Source of the DNA: Metaphire vulgaris
Taxonomy: Eukaryota > Annelida > Clitellata > Crassiclitellata > Megascolecidae
Length of the DNA: 64,000 bases
Reading direction: 5' to 3'
NCBI GenBank assembly: GCA_018105865.1
Contig: CM030845.1
Location: forward strand, 15,304,538-15,368,537
Each line of letters begins with the position of its first letter. The first letter of the stretch is position 1. The position numbers and the translations under genes are program-made. The notes beneath the pieces were generated by a model. It was not told where the DNA came from and searched no databases. It worked only from the letters and a program-made list of their open reading frames with translations. Positions 36,625 to 47,130 of this stretch are shown here, piece after piece.

Positions 36625-37560
36625 TTAGCTCATTAGCACAATAGCAAGACACGAAGCTTCTCCATTTATCTTTTTCCGTTGTTAATCCCTTTCCATCGAT
36701 TACTGATATCTGTCAACTTTCAAAGTCTTCTTTTATGCTATTCATCCACTTTTTCCAGGGTCTTCTCTCTTCCTTTTTGCCTTCTTTGTATGTGCAGAAT
36801 GATTTATATGGGTGTCTGTTGCTTTTCATTCTATTTACGTGTCCATACCATCTAAGTATCCAAAAATCACAAATGAAGAACTATACAGAAGAATTCAGCC
36901 CAAACAAACCATGATGGAAAGAGTAAAACAAAGGACACTCCAACTTTTCGGACACATGTGCAGAATGAAAGAGGACAGAAAGATCAAAGCTCTAATGTTT
37001 GGAATAATGGAGGGTGCCAACAAGAGAGGGAGACCACATAAGGAATGGTGTGATGATATTGAAGAATTGAAGTGTTGAAGTGTCGATATTGAAGTGTGGA
37101 AGCAGTTTACAGGATCTGAGTCACAGAGCAACGGACAGGAAAGAATGGCAGAAAACTGTGGAGATGGATTATAAACCAATGGGCGATGAGCCCACGGTTA
37201 ATGATGATGACCATCTAAGTCTTTTTGTTCTGATTTTATCTATTATTGTCTCTTTCATCCCCAGTCTTTTCCTGATGTCTTCGTTTCTTATTCTTTGTGG
37301 TCTACTTGCTCCCAATATTTTTAGCAAGTGGTTAATTTCTGCCTCTAGCAGTCTGTTTTCATCAGCTCTTTTTATGGTCCATGTTTCTGGTCCATAAAGC
37401 ATTTGTGGAGCAATGATAGTGTTGTATATTTGAATTTTTGTGCTGATCTTTATTTCTTTTGCATTCCAAATATGCCCAAGTCTTCCCATTGTCTGTAGTC
37501 CCTTTCCTGCTCTCTTCTTAATATTCTTCCATCACTTGTAATTTCTCCTCCAACGTGTGG
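36540..37560 (-). mobile_element. Non-LTR retrotransposon fragment, LINE D2 (split by D3)
   Basis: The minus-strand frame from 37489 carries KIQIYNTIIAPQMLYGPETW, then RADENRLLEAEINHLLKILG and RKRLGMKETIIDKIRTKRLRW, the region after the RT of this family. After the D3 insertion it resumes at 36857 with YGHVNRMKSNRHPYKSF and continues to about 36710. The 3' end is an ATC/GAT microsatellite (36540-36621). The copy is 5'-truncated. Confidence 0.85.
36858..37209 (+). mobile_element. Nested 5'-truncated LINE copy D3
   Basis: The plus-strand C-terminal piece reads TLQLFGHMCRMKEDRKIKAL, then GANKRGRPHKEWCDDIEELK, then RATDRKEWQKTVEMD in another frame. It ends in a short ATG microsatellite. It is flanked by a perfect 11-bp duplication, accatctaagt (36847-36857 and 37210-37220), lying inside LINE D2 in the opposite orientation. 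Confidence 0.9.
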
Positions 37561-37840
37561 CCTAATTAACTAATGACGACGACGATGATGATGATGAATT
37601 AGCGTCACGCGATGAAACCAAGCGCAGGTGTAGGCATAATACATAGACATTTACACTCTCAGCTGGCTTTAGTCAACAATCAACATCGTCGAATATGTAG
37701 GTGGAGAGGGGGAAGAGGGGAAATTCGCGGTCACTGCTTACTGACTCCCCCCTACTGGTCCACTCTATACACAGCAAGGAGGAAAGTTTCGTGCTGGCAT
37801 TAACTTCTTTAACTACTCAGCCTATTTAGCATAATTAAGC
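37561..37840. other. Short spacer between LINE fragments
   Basis: I see nothing beyond a short GAT run at 37580-37595. Confidence 0.5.
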
Positions 37841-38548
37841 AATTCTATTAACCCAAAGAAAAACCATGACAGTCATCAGAAAGGGAAAACTCAAATCAGA
37901 ATAGCATTAGATAACACAACAATTGAACCAGTCGAAAGTTGGAGGAGAAATTGTCAGTAATGGAAGCTATCAAGAGGATATTAAACAAAAAATCGCCAAA
38001 TGACTGCAAATGATGGGGCGATTATGAAAATCTGGAGCAGCAAGGACATAAACATAAGCACAAAAGTCACAATATACAATATCATATAGTAGTTCCGCAA
38101 ATAATATATGAAGCAGAAACATGGAGCATGAAAGAAACTGATGAACATAGGCTACTAGTGGTCGAAATGACCTGCTTACGTAGAATTCTTGGAGTAACCC
38201 AGCTACAAAAGATAAGAAACGAAAATATTAGACAACGCCTCAATCTAAAGGACACAATTATCGACAAAATCAGAAGGAAAAGACTCAACGGGCATGGACA
38301 AGTCAACAGAATGGATGAAATAAGACTACAAGCAATGGCGTACAACTTGATACAAGGCACTCTACACTCAAATAGAAGGGAATCAAAGGAAGAGGAAGAC
38401 CCTGGGAAAAGTGGATGGACAACATCAGAGAAGATATGAACATGAAAGGAATTTCAATCGTAGAAGGAAAACGATTAAAAGAAGATAGAACTTATTGGAA
38501 ACATTTTGTGTCTAGCTATTGCCGCTAAAGAGTTGGCAGAGAGCAAAA

Positions 38549-38594
<46 letters not shown>
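37841..38594 (+). mobile_element. Non-LTR retrotransposon fragment, LINE D4
   Basis: Plus-strand frames (38128-38439 and flanking) read ETDEHRLLVVEMTCLRRILG, RNENIRQRLNLKDTIIDKIR and GHGQVNRMDEIRLQAM. This is the same C-terminal region as D2 but a diverged subfamily. The 3' end is a GAT microsatellite (38549-38594). Upstream, shifted frames extend the match to about 37,850. Confidence 0.8.
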
Positions 38595-38595
<1 letters not shown>

Positions 38596-39380
38596 GCAAT
38601 TAAAAATTCTTTTCTTTCCCCACCTGGTCTGAATCTATCACACATTGGTCTGAGACTCTCAAATGCCACACCGCTAGTCAATTCGTGTCGTGTGGACTTT
38701 TATTATACTCTCGTCTTGCATCTAATATTCCGTGGTTTATTGAGCAAAACAGCAGAGTCTGTGAGAAGGCAACGAATGAATGCACCGGCAGTTGTTTCGA
38801 AAGAGAATTTCAGTTGGTTCTTACTGATTCGAACCCGGGTCCACAGAACCGATGGGTGAGGGTGGGATTGTTGTGTTCAACCTCAACCAGAGTGGGGTGG
38901 GAAGAGGCATTGTCCAAATACCTGAGGACACAGTTAAGGATGACGTGAAACAGTCTGAACGAATTAAGCAATAGACCTGTTACATCTCTGGCCGTAATTA
39001 TCAGCCGCTAGTGAGTTATCTTTCTCGAATAACGTTAAACTGTGTGTGTAGACTGAGAGTTCTGCTATATATTTGGCAAGTGCAATCACCAAAACGCTCC
39101 TTTTGATCACACTGTACCTGAATTTAGACAGTTGAGATAAATGTTCTATTCAGTTCAAAACAAGAAGAATGACAGATATCAGACGTCATTATTACTATCC
39201 AGTTAAGAGGGTGAATAGGTCTTCTGTCTTTCTACAAAATATGCTATACACTATCGTATTTACGTTGATCATTCTGTGCATGAATCTAAAGACTTGAAAT
39301 AAAGTACTCAGGTCAGAACAGAGAAAATAAATGGAAATAACCAAAATAAAAGAACTGCCAGTTGTTCCAGTTCATCCCTG
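38595..39380. other. No gene recognised
   Basis: An open stretch runs from the GAT tract to 38859 without a recognisable domain. The rest is AT-rich and non-coding. Confidence 0.4.
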
Positions 39381-41730
39381 CCACCAAATTATATGCACGT
39401 CAGCTGTTTAGCACCAGCTTGTTACCCAAATGTTGTAGATTTTGGCACAGTGTTTTCGCCATTGACCAATCTGCAGCAGGGCAGGGCTTGTGTTGGTCGA
39501 TTAAAAGATCAGTACAATTCCGAGAGGCAGGCTCTGCTAAAAGAGGCTCCTGGACTGAAACATAAGGTTCTGAACCCTAGCAATTTGGAGCGGGAAAAGT
39601 GTCACTTGTGCTGGGTTTTTTTCAATGATAAAACTGTTGAAACCTTGCTTTCAAAGTCAGATATCGTTGCCAGGGACACAGCGGAATTCGTTCGGGTCAT
39701 TCTTTGTTGATGGAAAATTATGAATGTGAAGAGTTTTAACAAAGGAGTAAGAGTGCGCGATGATCTGCGTTTGCCTTTTTGTGATGTTGATGACGATCGT
39801 CTCAGTTTTCTACAGGATTTTATTGATTGGTTGCAAAGATGGAATTATAACAAAACTGGGTGCCTAACAAAGCCAACCTTCAGAACTTTGTTACATTCTA
39901 CTAAAACAATGCATAATTTGATTATTTATGTTAAGAATTCATTGCATTTGGAATACATTTTACCCGGCAAAGTGCAGACAGATAATTTTGAACGTCGGTT
40001 TGGTTTGTATCGTCAGTTATGCGGTGCTAACTATCATGTCTCGGTTGCACAAGTTTTAGAGGCAGAGAAAAAACGGTGTGTCATCATTGTTTTCCACCAG
40101 ATCATCGCTGACGACGTACAGGCCTATTCATCCTGCCAACCGTCCGACGCCGGTAATCTTCAAACTCGGGCCGAGGCCTGCATTGTGGCTGTTCGGGCCT
40201 GGACTGATCGGAACCGACTATCACTGAATCCGGCCAAGACCGAGTTCCTGTGGCTGACCACACCGCGCAGGCAGCACCTCATCCACCGTTCCCAATTCCA
40301 CGTCGACGGTGCATTTCGTCGCCCCCAGTGAGACAACTGCGTCTTCCATCAATATTTCTTCTCGATGAGACACTTACGTTCGGCGGACATTTGGACAACA
40401 CCATCCGGTCCTGATTACCATCATCTGCGCCGGATAAGAGAGGTCCGTCGCTACTTCTGCCATTACTTCGATCAGCGATAGAACTTGGTGGTTCATTGTT
40501 GTCCACTAGTCGTCTCCTCCACTCGGGTGGATTATTGTAACAGTGTGTTGTTTGTCGACTTACCGGTCGGTCAAAACGACTCATCGATTGCAGTCGGTCC
40601 TGAATGTCTCGGCCCGCCTGGTGTTCATCCCTGCTAGATGGAGCGGCCAGCTGTTTAAACGCCATTCCCCAAAGATCGGTTTTGGCACTGGTTGCGGGTC
40701 CAATCTGAGCGTGGGGAGTTGTTGCGCCAAAAGGCTCACGTTCCGTGCGCTGAATGACCCCTGAAACATAAGTCCTGAACGTATCTGTTTGGAACTAAAA
40801 CGCCGATCGACGACAGTAAAACTGTCGCTCCCTTCTCCGTTCCGGCGCCAGCAATCATCTCGTCGTCCCCTCCGCTCAAGACAGCGGGGCTGGGGACCGG
40901 TCCTTTTGTGTCGTTGAAACCCGGCGTCGTTTTCTACAGGAACCTTGGTTGCAAACATGATGGCTGTGACAACCGAGACCTCTCCGGATCGGTTCCATTC
41001 TACAAAACATCTCAAGACGCATTTGTTTAATGTTTGTTCCTTTACAGCGCCTTTGACTTTAGGAACGTCGCTTTGGTTTGTATCGTCAGTTATGCGCTTA
41101 AGAAATTGTCAAAGATTTAATAAGAAAACGGTGTGTCATCATTGTTTTCCATCATATCATCGAAACATGGCATTATAAACATTTGTCATGTTTTTGAGGG
41201 AGCGGGTGAGAAAACTGACTCGAATCTCAATTTTAAATTGGACCATTTGGTTCGTGATTTTGAGGCTGTTGCTTCAGAATCCATCGACAATGCATTTAGT
41301 TGTGACGAGCAATGTCTTGTTTACATTGCTGGTTATGTTACTTTTAAAATGCGCAAATAAGTTATCTTGTATAGAGTGCAAGTCAGTGCTGCTAAGTGAC
41401 AGAGATTTGACTATATTCAATCGTGTGACATTGAAGTTGATGTTTCGTACATCGATGGGCTAAGCAGAGGTGGTTTAAAATACCCATCTTACTTGCTTGT
41501 TATGTGTGGTTATCGAGTTTACTGTGTTATGCAAGTGCTCCTAAGTAAGAAGTACGAGGAGCTCTTTTTGAAACACAGTAACCAAAGGATGCTTGTGTGT
41601 GTGCACTGTCAAAAGAGAGTTTTGAGTCGGTTGAGCTTACGACCGATGAGACTTGCAGTTGCTCTCCTCACTTCATCGCACAACTTTGTTTTCACCATGT
41701 ATTCGTGTTTTTGCAAATGTTTTGCTTAAT
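39381..41730 (+). pseudogene. P/THAP9-like transposase relic P1, split by a LINE
   Basis: Plus-strand frames carry P-type transposase landmarks: DTAEFVRVIL then WKIMNVKS (39690-39735), LSFLQDFIDWLQRW (about 39810), LTKPTFRTLLHSTKTMHNLI (about 39880) and the signature RFGLYRQLCGANYHVSVAQV (about 39990-40050). After the LINE (40098-41062) come QCLVYIAGYVTFKMRK (41313-41360) and VSYIDGLSRGGLKYPS (41440-41490), typical of the C-terminal domain. The THAP zinc finger and N-terminal half are absent. There are several stops. The two junctions share about 100 bp of imperfectly duplicated transposase sequence. Confidence 0.85.
40098..41062 (+). mobile_element. Non-LTR retrotransposon fragment, LINE C, inside P1
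   Basis: It starts abruptly at the RT catalytic block (ADDVQAYSSCQPSDAGNLQT) and continues RLSLNPAKTEFLWLTTPRR, nearly identical to LINE B on the other side of the window. Later blocks are LQSVLNVSARLVF (about 40590), RALNDP (40750) and HLKTHLFNVCSF (41010-41040). It is 5'-truncated in the RT domain, with frameshifts. The 3' end lacks the microsatellite tail of LINE A and B. Confidence 0.85.
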
Positions 41731-42126
41731 AATTACAGTAAAAGTGACCCAAATAGCTGGTCCAAGTCGTCCTTAAAAAGTCTTCAAAATTTGCTCATTT
41801 GCACAAGTTATCATTTTTATGCCTGACTGTCATATGTATGTCTGTCTGTCTATCCTATCAGGAGAAGCTCATCGATGTACAAAGCATTTTCAATGTTTCT
41901 AAAAGTAAGACCTTCACCCAAAATGTTACAAGATTCAATAGTCAAGATTTATTATTGATGATTTGATAGTGGTTTTCAACAGTGGCTTTCACAGTCTTAC
42001 TTAGCCTCCTAAACCACGTTAAGTCACATTGTTATTATTATTTCATAATTCCGCTGAATTTCTGTAAATCTATAACCGACTTCTACATAAGTCTATTCTG
42101 ACTGATTTTGTCTCTATACAAGATAC

Positions 42127-42128
<2 letters not shown>
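41731..42128. other. Non-coding flank of P1
   Basis: No feature recognised. It probably includes the 3' part of the P element. Confidence 0.4.

Positions 42129-42191
<63 letters not shown>
42129..42191. repeat. (ATT)n microsatellite
   Basis: About 21 ATT units. Confidence 0.95.
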
Positions 42192-42192
<1 letters not shown>

Positions 42193-42244
42193 GCCAAATT
42201 TCTACCACTTTCAAACACTTTTGTCTCTTAGACTCTGTCTGTCG

Positions 42245-42411
42245 CAGTGGCGGCTCCACCGGGGGCCCGTGCCCCCTATTGAGTGCCTGGCCCCCAGTGG
42301 CCCCCTGTTGGGACCCTATACTTAACTTAATACTACTTACCTAACAACAAATGATTAGAAGTTGCCATCCACTCGGCTCCCTCACTTGCAAAAATCCTGA
42401 AGCCGCCACTG
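42245..42411. mobile_element. hAT-like MITE (family C), complete copy
   Basis: The ends cagtggcggctcc and (inverted) cagtggcggcttc enclose 167 bp. A perfect 8-bp duplication, gtctgtcg, flanks it (42237-42244 and 42412-42419), although the flanking sequence is itself a GTCT/CTGT-rich tract, which weakens the duplication slightly. Incomplete relatives lie at 32692 and 35670. Confidence 0.85.
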
Positions 42412-42419
42412 GTCTGTCG

Positions 42420-43789
42420 GTCTGTCTCTCTCCCTATCTCTACCCCTCTCTCTCTCGCTCTCCCTCTCTCTCTGTCTGTTTGTCTTCTGTCTATCGGTCT
42501 GTCTTTCCACTTGTACCCTCATTCAATTGCTTCCCTCTCAATATGTGTCTCTTCATTCTTTGTTCTACTACTTGTCTGTCTTGTGACTACTGTCCTTCAT
42601 GAAGGTTTGCTTGCATCTGCTGGGGCCATGTACGTTCTGCCAGGAGTCTATGAGACGTCTCGTCTCGAGCAATGGCGCATGAGCGCGATGGGCATGTCGC
42701 TCTGCCACATACAGCGGCTTGTATTAGGAAGCAATATCTGGAGCCTGGCGGGGAAAGCCAGGGCTGATGGTAGATGAAGCTGAGCCAGACGGCTGGAGAT
42801 AACGCCTGGGCGGGTAGCCGGAAAATCTATAAAAGCCTCTGAGGAAGGAAGGAAGCGCTCTTTCGTTTGACTCTTCTGGTGGATGCGCTCGAGTTTGATG
42901 AGCTCGGAGGGATCGTGTCTAAAGGGCTGCTTTCGGGAGGCACGATGTCGATGGAAGAGCTGAAGGACAGGACAAGAGAAGTAAAGAGGAACAGAGGGCA
43001 GTGAAGCGGGAGGCTGAGAGCTGCATACGGAGGAACGTCTTAGAAGACGTGAAATATTACAGCCTTTAATTAGAGAAGTTTACATTTTTACATTGCATTC
43101 TGCTTTTACATGTTGCATTGCTGAGTCGTTTTATTGCTCACTGTGATTTAATTAGTTTGTATGGCATATTTTAATGATGCTTGATTATTGTGCCTCTGGT
43201 GCCGTGGAGCAATAGTAGTCGTTGTTTATTTGTGAGCTAATCTTCACTGCCTGCGTGAAGTATCTTAGGCTCATGAACTATTACGATCTTTCCCACGTGA
43301 CTTTGCAATTTCAGGATTGCTCTTAGTGACGCTATTCTTTTATATGTGCACTTCTCCTTGATTATATTGTGTTTCTTTCATTATACGCATATTCATTATG
43401 GCTAGAGTTGTTGAATTTATATAGTCAGTGCGAGTCAATTCTCCTGCTCTCGCACAGAGCAGGCTTACCCGCGGGACTTATTAAGCTAAACTTGCGGTAC
43501 ATTATTAGGCCATCCTGGGAACAGTAGGCAAGCTTAGCACACGAACAAAAGCGTCACATATAATATATGTGTGTGTTCTATCATCATTGAAGTATAATTT
43601 TTGCTAAAATAACCTTCAAATCACTGCTATTTACATTGAACTGAATAGACGGGATCCCCCGCCTAGTGGGCGGAGCACATTGAGTGCGGCGGCCTTCTAA
43701 ATATAGCTGGCTCTGGTCAAATGCAGGGGAAGGGGCAAGCAGTGGGGAGGAGGAGGAGAAGGGAACGGGCGACGAGCGGGATATCGTAA
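42420..43789 (+). other. Unassigned region with a TATA box
   Basis: After a CT-rich tract (42412-42490) there is a GC-richer block with a good TATA box (ctataaaagcc, 42827-42837). It is followed by purine-rich sequence and then AT-rich sequence. This could be a promoter or a retrotransposon LTR, but I could not find matching ends or a second copy. Confidence 0.3.
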
Positions 43790-43993
43790 ACAGCGAGCCA
43801 ACTAGAATTTCGCATCTGCACTCTGCAGGCCTCGAATGCTATAGGCATACTAACGCATTTCTTCGAACAAAATGATATGGCGACTGTAGATGATATCAAT
43901 ACCCTGTCGACTATCAAGCATCGCGTTGATTTTATGCGTCTGCATTCCCTGAAACAGACATCTATTGCAGACTTTTTTCGCAGCGGCTCTTAA
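43790..43993 (+). pseudogene. Pogo/Tigger-like transposase C-terminus
   Basis: An open segment of 67 codons ends at TAA (43991-43993). It contains QASNAIGILTHFFEQND, then a helical stretch and finally LKQTSIADFFRSGS. An alternating helical C-terminus closing in a KQTxxxDFF motif is typical of pogo/Tigger (jerky/CENP-B-related) transposases. The DDE core is absent, so this is a decayed remnant. Confidence 0.6.
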
Positions 43994-44137
43994 CTTCACA
44001 CTTACATGTAAATATGGATTACCAAAACACGGATATGCCGACTGTTTTTAATAATAAAATTAACGTATATTGGATTATTTTACTGTGACAGAAGGTATGT
44101 GCCTTGCATATGTTTTGCTGTTAGGCCTACTGTACAC

Positions 44138-44310
44138 CAGGGTGCGATTTGTGACCTGGAGCAGTGGGGGGATATGTCGAGCTTGGGGGGATGCAGTTGT
44201 TGGAAACTGTAACTGTGGGGATGTAGTGGCGAGGAATATAGCAGTAGTGGGATGCAGTTGGGCAGTGGGGGGGGGGAGATTCCCACCCTCCCCCCACAAA
44301 TCGCGCCCTG
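44138..44310. mobile_element. hAT-like MITE (family D), 173 bp
   Basis: Inverted ends cagggtgcgatttgt and (inverted) cagggcgcgatttgt differ at one base. They are flanked by a perfect 8-bp duplication ctgtacac (44130-44137 and 44311-44318). The interior is G-rich and non-coding. Confidence 0.9.
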
Positions 44311-44318
44311 CTGTACAC

Positions 44319-46129
44319 TACAGTACTGTATATGGGGCTGGCCTAGATTTTGTACAAATGACTGCTTATTCGTTAAGTCGCCAAACTCGCTCCTCGCCAT
44401 ACTTTCACCCTTGACCAATAGTGGCGGGCTAAAGAGGTTTTACTGTAGCTAGTAGAGTGACCGAATCGACCAGTTTTAGTTTTCACGTAGAGAGTCTGTG
44501 CTAACGCTAGTTCTTAGTATAATCACTCATTGTGCGACTTCGTTGCTGTTCGATGACACTTCGTGTAGTATTAAGTCGTAACTTTATATCATAATGTCGT
44601 CAATCGAACCTGAGCGAAACGCGGTGGTATGTTTTGCATTAATGTCTTAAATAAATATTTCTTTGATTCTCGGAACTACATATAACACAGAACGTTTGAT
44701 TCAGAATTGTGTCAGTGGCTTCCTTAGCTTTTGCGCAAATCCCCGTCTTCTAAGACGAGGTCGAACGCGCGCGCGGACACAGTTAGGCCATCCTGGGGAG
44801 TAAAGGGGGACACTGCACCCCTTTAACTTTTTCATTGGCACCAGAATAAGGGGCATCATTCTTTGCGGCATATTTTTACACATCTTTAATATTTTTGATT
44901 TTGCCGCTTTGTCAAGCGAGCACAGAGGCTCAGGCGACCGCCATCTTGATCGACAGTCGAACACGTGGCGGCCACTTAGAAATTCATTGCACTGTTTGAC
45001 TTTAAGTGTTGTAGTTTCAAGTAGACTGAATAGATATTGCTTCGCTTTAATCGACTCTATCGGCCGGCATTTCGTTGTCGATATCGATAAATTCAACTTC
45101 GGTTCTGTTATGATACTTTTGAGAAGGCCAACAAATAATAAGCGACAAAACATATAATAAATTTATGTTTTCACTCGGAGAGATCATTAGGATCATTAGG
45201 ATTATTGTAATAATAATTTTTAATAGAAGGTGACTTTATAGACTTTATAGTTAAAATCTATTAGGTCTAAACAGTATAACACTATGTATTAAGAAGACTG
45301 TTAGATTGGTGGACATCTGCGAATCAGGAGAAGCCAGTTGAAAGGCGAAACTTGATTGACAGGTAGCCGCTGGATATAAGCTAGGGAAGAGGGCGAGGCA
45401 GGACTCTCGCCCGGGAACTGTGAAACGAAGGACTGAAACTAAAACCGGAGAGGTGAGAAGTCGAGGGTATAGCGTGAATAAATCGTAACGCATATCTAGA
45501 GAAATGTTGTCGGAAATTAAGAACTGTTAATATCTGCTAGGAGAAGAAACAACTGCGTGTAACGATCTGTTTCGGTTATATATTAAATCTTGCGAAAATC
45601 CAGTTGAACGGTGTTTGTTTGGTGACGTCGTACGAACTCATCGCGTGCCCCCCGAAGAGCGCGATTTTAAGCCAGGCCACTCGGACCAGCTGATTCAATA
45701 GCACCGCTACCACCAAGATGTTGAAAAGAGAAACCGATGTCAAACTTTTCCACATTACAGGTCCCAAATTCAATATTCGCGATTATAATATAATTCACGA
45801 CTACCGTAAAATCTCAGAGATGACGCGATTCACCGTCGACACAGAATTTGAGCGCCCTTTCAACAAATTCGATTATAAAACGTCGGAATAGTTAACAATA
45901 ATTTAAAATGAACCAAAATACATTCAGTCGTAACACGGCTCTGCCGGTAGACTATTTAACCACGGACGAAGCTGACAGTGATTCTGAAATCAGCTTCGAC
46001 CGACAGCGATTTTTTTATCGTCGGTCGAATAAGACGTCTCCGGCGTCGTCGACAGGTTTGTCATATCGGTCGGCAAACCGCCACAGCCCAGACGCAGACA
46101 AGAGACATTAGGTTACAGACAAACAACGA
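44319..46129. other. No gene recognised; possible 5' parts of Gypsy-1
   Basis: A 150-codon minus-strand open stretch (45153-44701) and plus-strand stretches near 45700-46100 have no recognisable domain. Sequence 45590-46129 may belong to the retrotransposon that follows, but no RT, protease or LTR is visible. Confidence 0.35.
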
Positions 46130-46950
46130 CAACAATCGAGCAACCGCGATGCCGACGCTGGAAACGGCACGAATTTACAACAGAATTGCCATAACCGAAA
46201 GCATATTTGTTTGCAACAAGTCGCCGGGATTCTGTTTGAGGAGCTATGTAAGATTCTGGGGATAGACAAGCTGCACACCACCGCATACCGAGGCCAGTCT
46301 AACCCTGACATTGAGTGCTGGCACAAGTGATTGAACAGCCTCATGGCGAAATACTTAGATAAGTCACATCGCGAGACTGGCCGGATCAACTAATACTCGA
46401 TACCGTCCATGGCGTCACGCAGTACACTCCAAATTTCTTGACGTACGGCCGTGAATTGCACATGCTGGTCGATGCTGTTTACGGCACGCCGACGACCGAA
46501 CGGTATGATGGACCGAGCGATTTTGTAAACGATTTACACGAACGCGTCCATTGCGGGGCAGCCGCCGAACGGCGAAGAAGCAGGTATTTATTTCCGGTCG
46601 GTAAAAGACCCGAAATTCGCGATCGGGGACAGAATTTGGCTATATGTACCCCGTCGGCGACAATTCCGATATTTCAAATGGGAAAGTTTCTATACCGGCC
46701 CTTTTACGATTACAGCTCAGACCGGCCCGGTAAATTTCCGCGTGCGACCCGTACACGGCAGGGGAGCAGAACAAGTTGTACACGCGGACAAGAAAAAGTG
46801 TCGCATGTGGAACTCCGTCGAAACCTCGGGTCGGACCGACCTCGGCATGGACAGGGATACCGTTCTCGACGCGGACAGGACTCTTCCCGGCCGACCTCGC
46901 AGGGCCATAAGACGACCGTTAAGATTTCAGTGACCTCTCGGGTCGAATGA
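46130..46950 (+). mobile_element. Ty3/Gypsy-type integrase relic (Gypsy-1)
   Basis: Broken plus-strand frames match the later half of a Gypsy integrase. They include a degraded middle-Asp region (about 46150-46180), then EELCKILGIDKLHTTAYRGQ (46233-46290) and the Glu region IECWHK (about 46310). Next comes the FLTYGRELHMLVDAVYG core end (46438-46485). The C-terminal domain is visible in a frame with VWLYVP and a TGPVNFRVRP block (about 46620-46790). Several stops and frameshifts are present. No chromodomain, RT or LTR is seen. Confidence 0.8.
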
Positions 46951-47130
46951 GGAGATCGCGGAAAATTGGGGTTTTTCGTTTTTTGGCTTGTGCTTTGTTT
47001 CTTTTCCGTCCCCCTTTTCTTTCCCTCACTGTGTTTTTTTCTTTTCTCTTCCCTCGAGCATCCGGTACGATGTTATCTGATTTAGCGCGTTTTTCACATT
47101 TAACGTGATGCTCTTCTACAAAGAAGAATG
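46951..47130. other. T-rich spacer
   Basis: Pyrimidine-rich sequence (46975-47060). Nothing else recognised. Confidence 0.4.
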
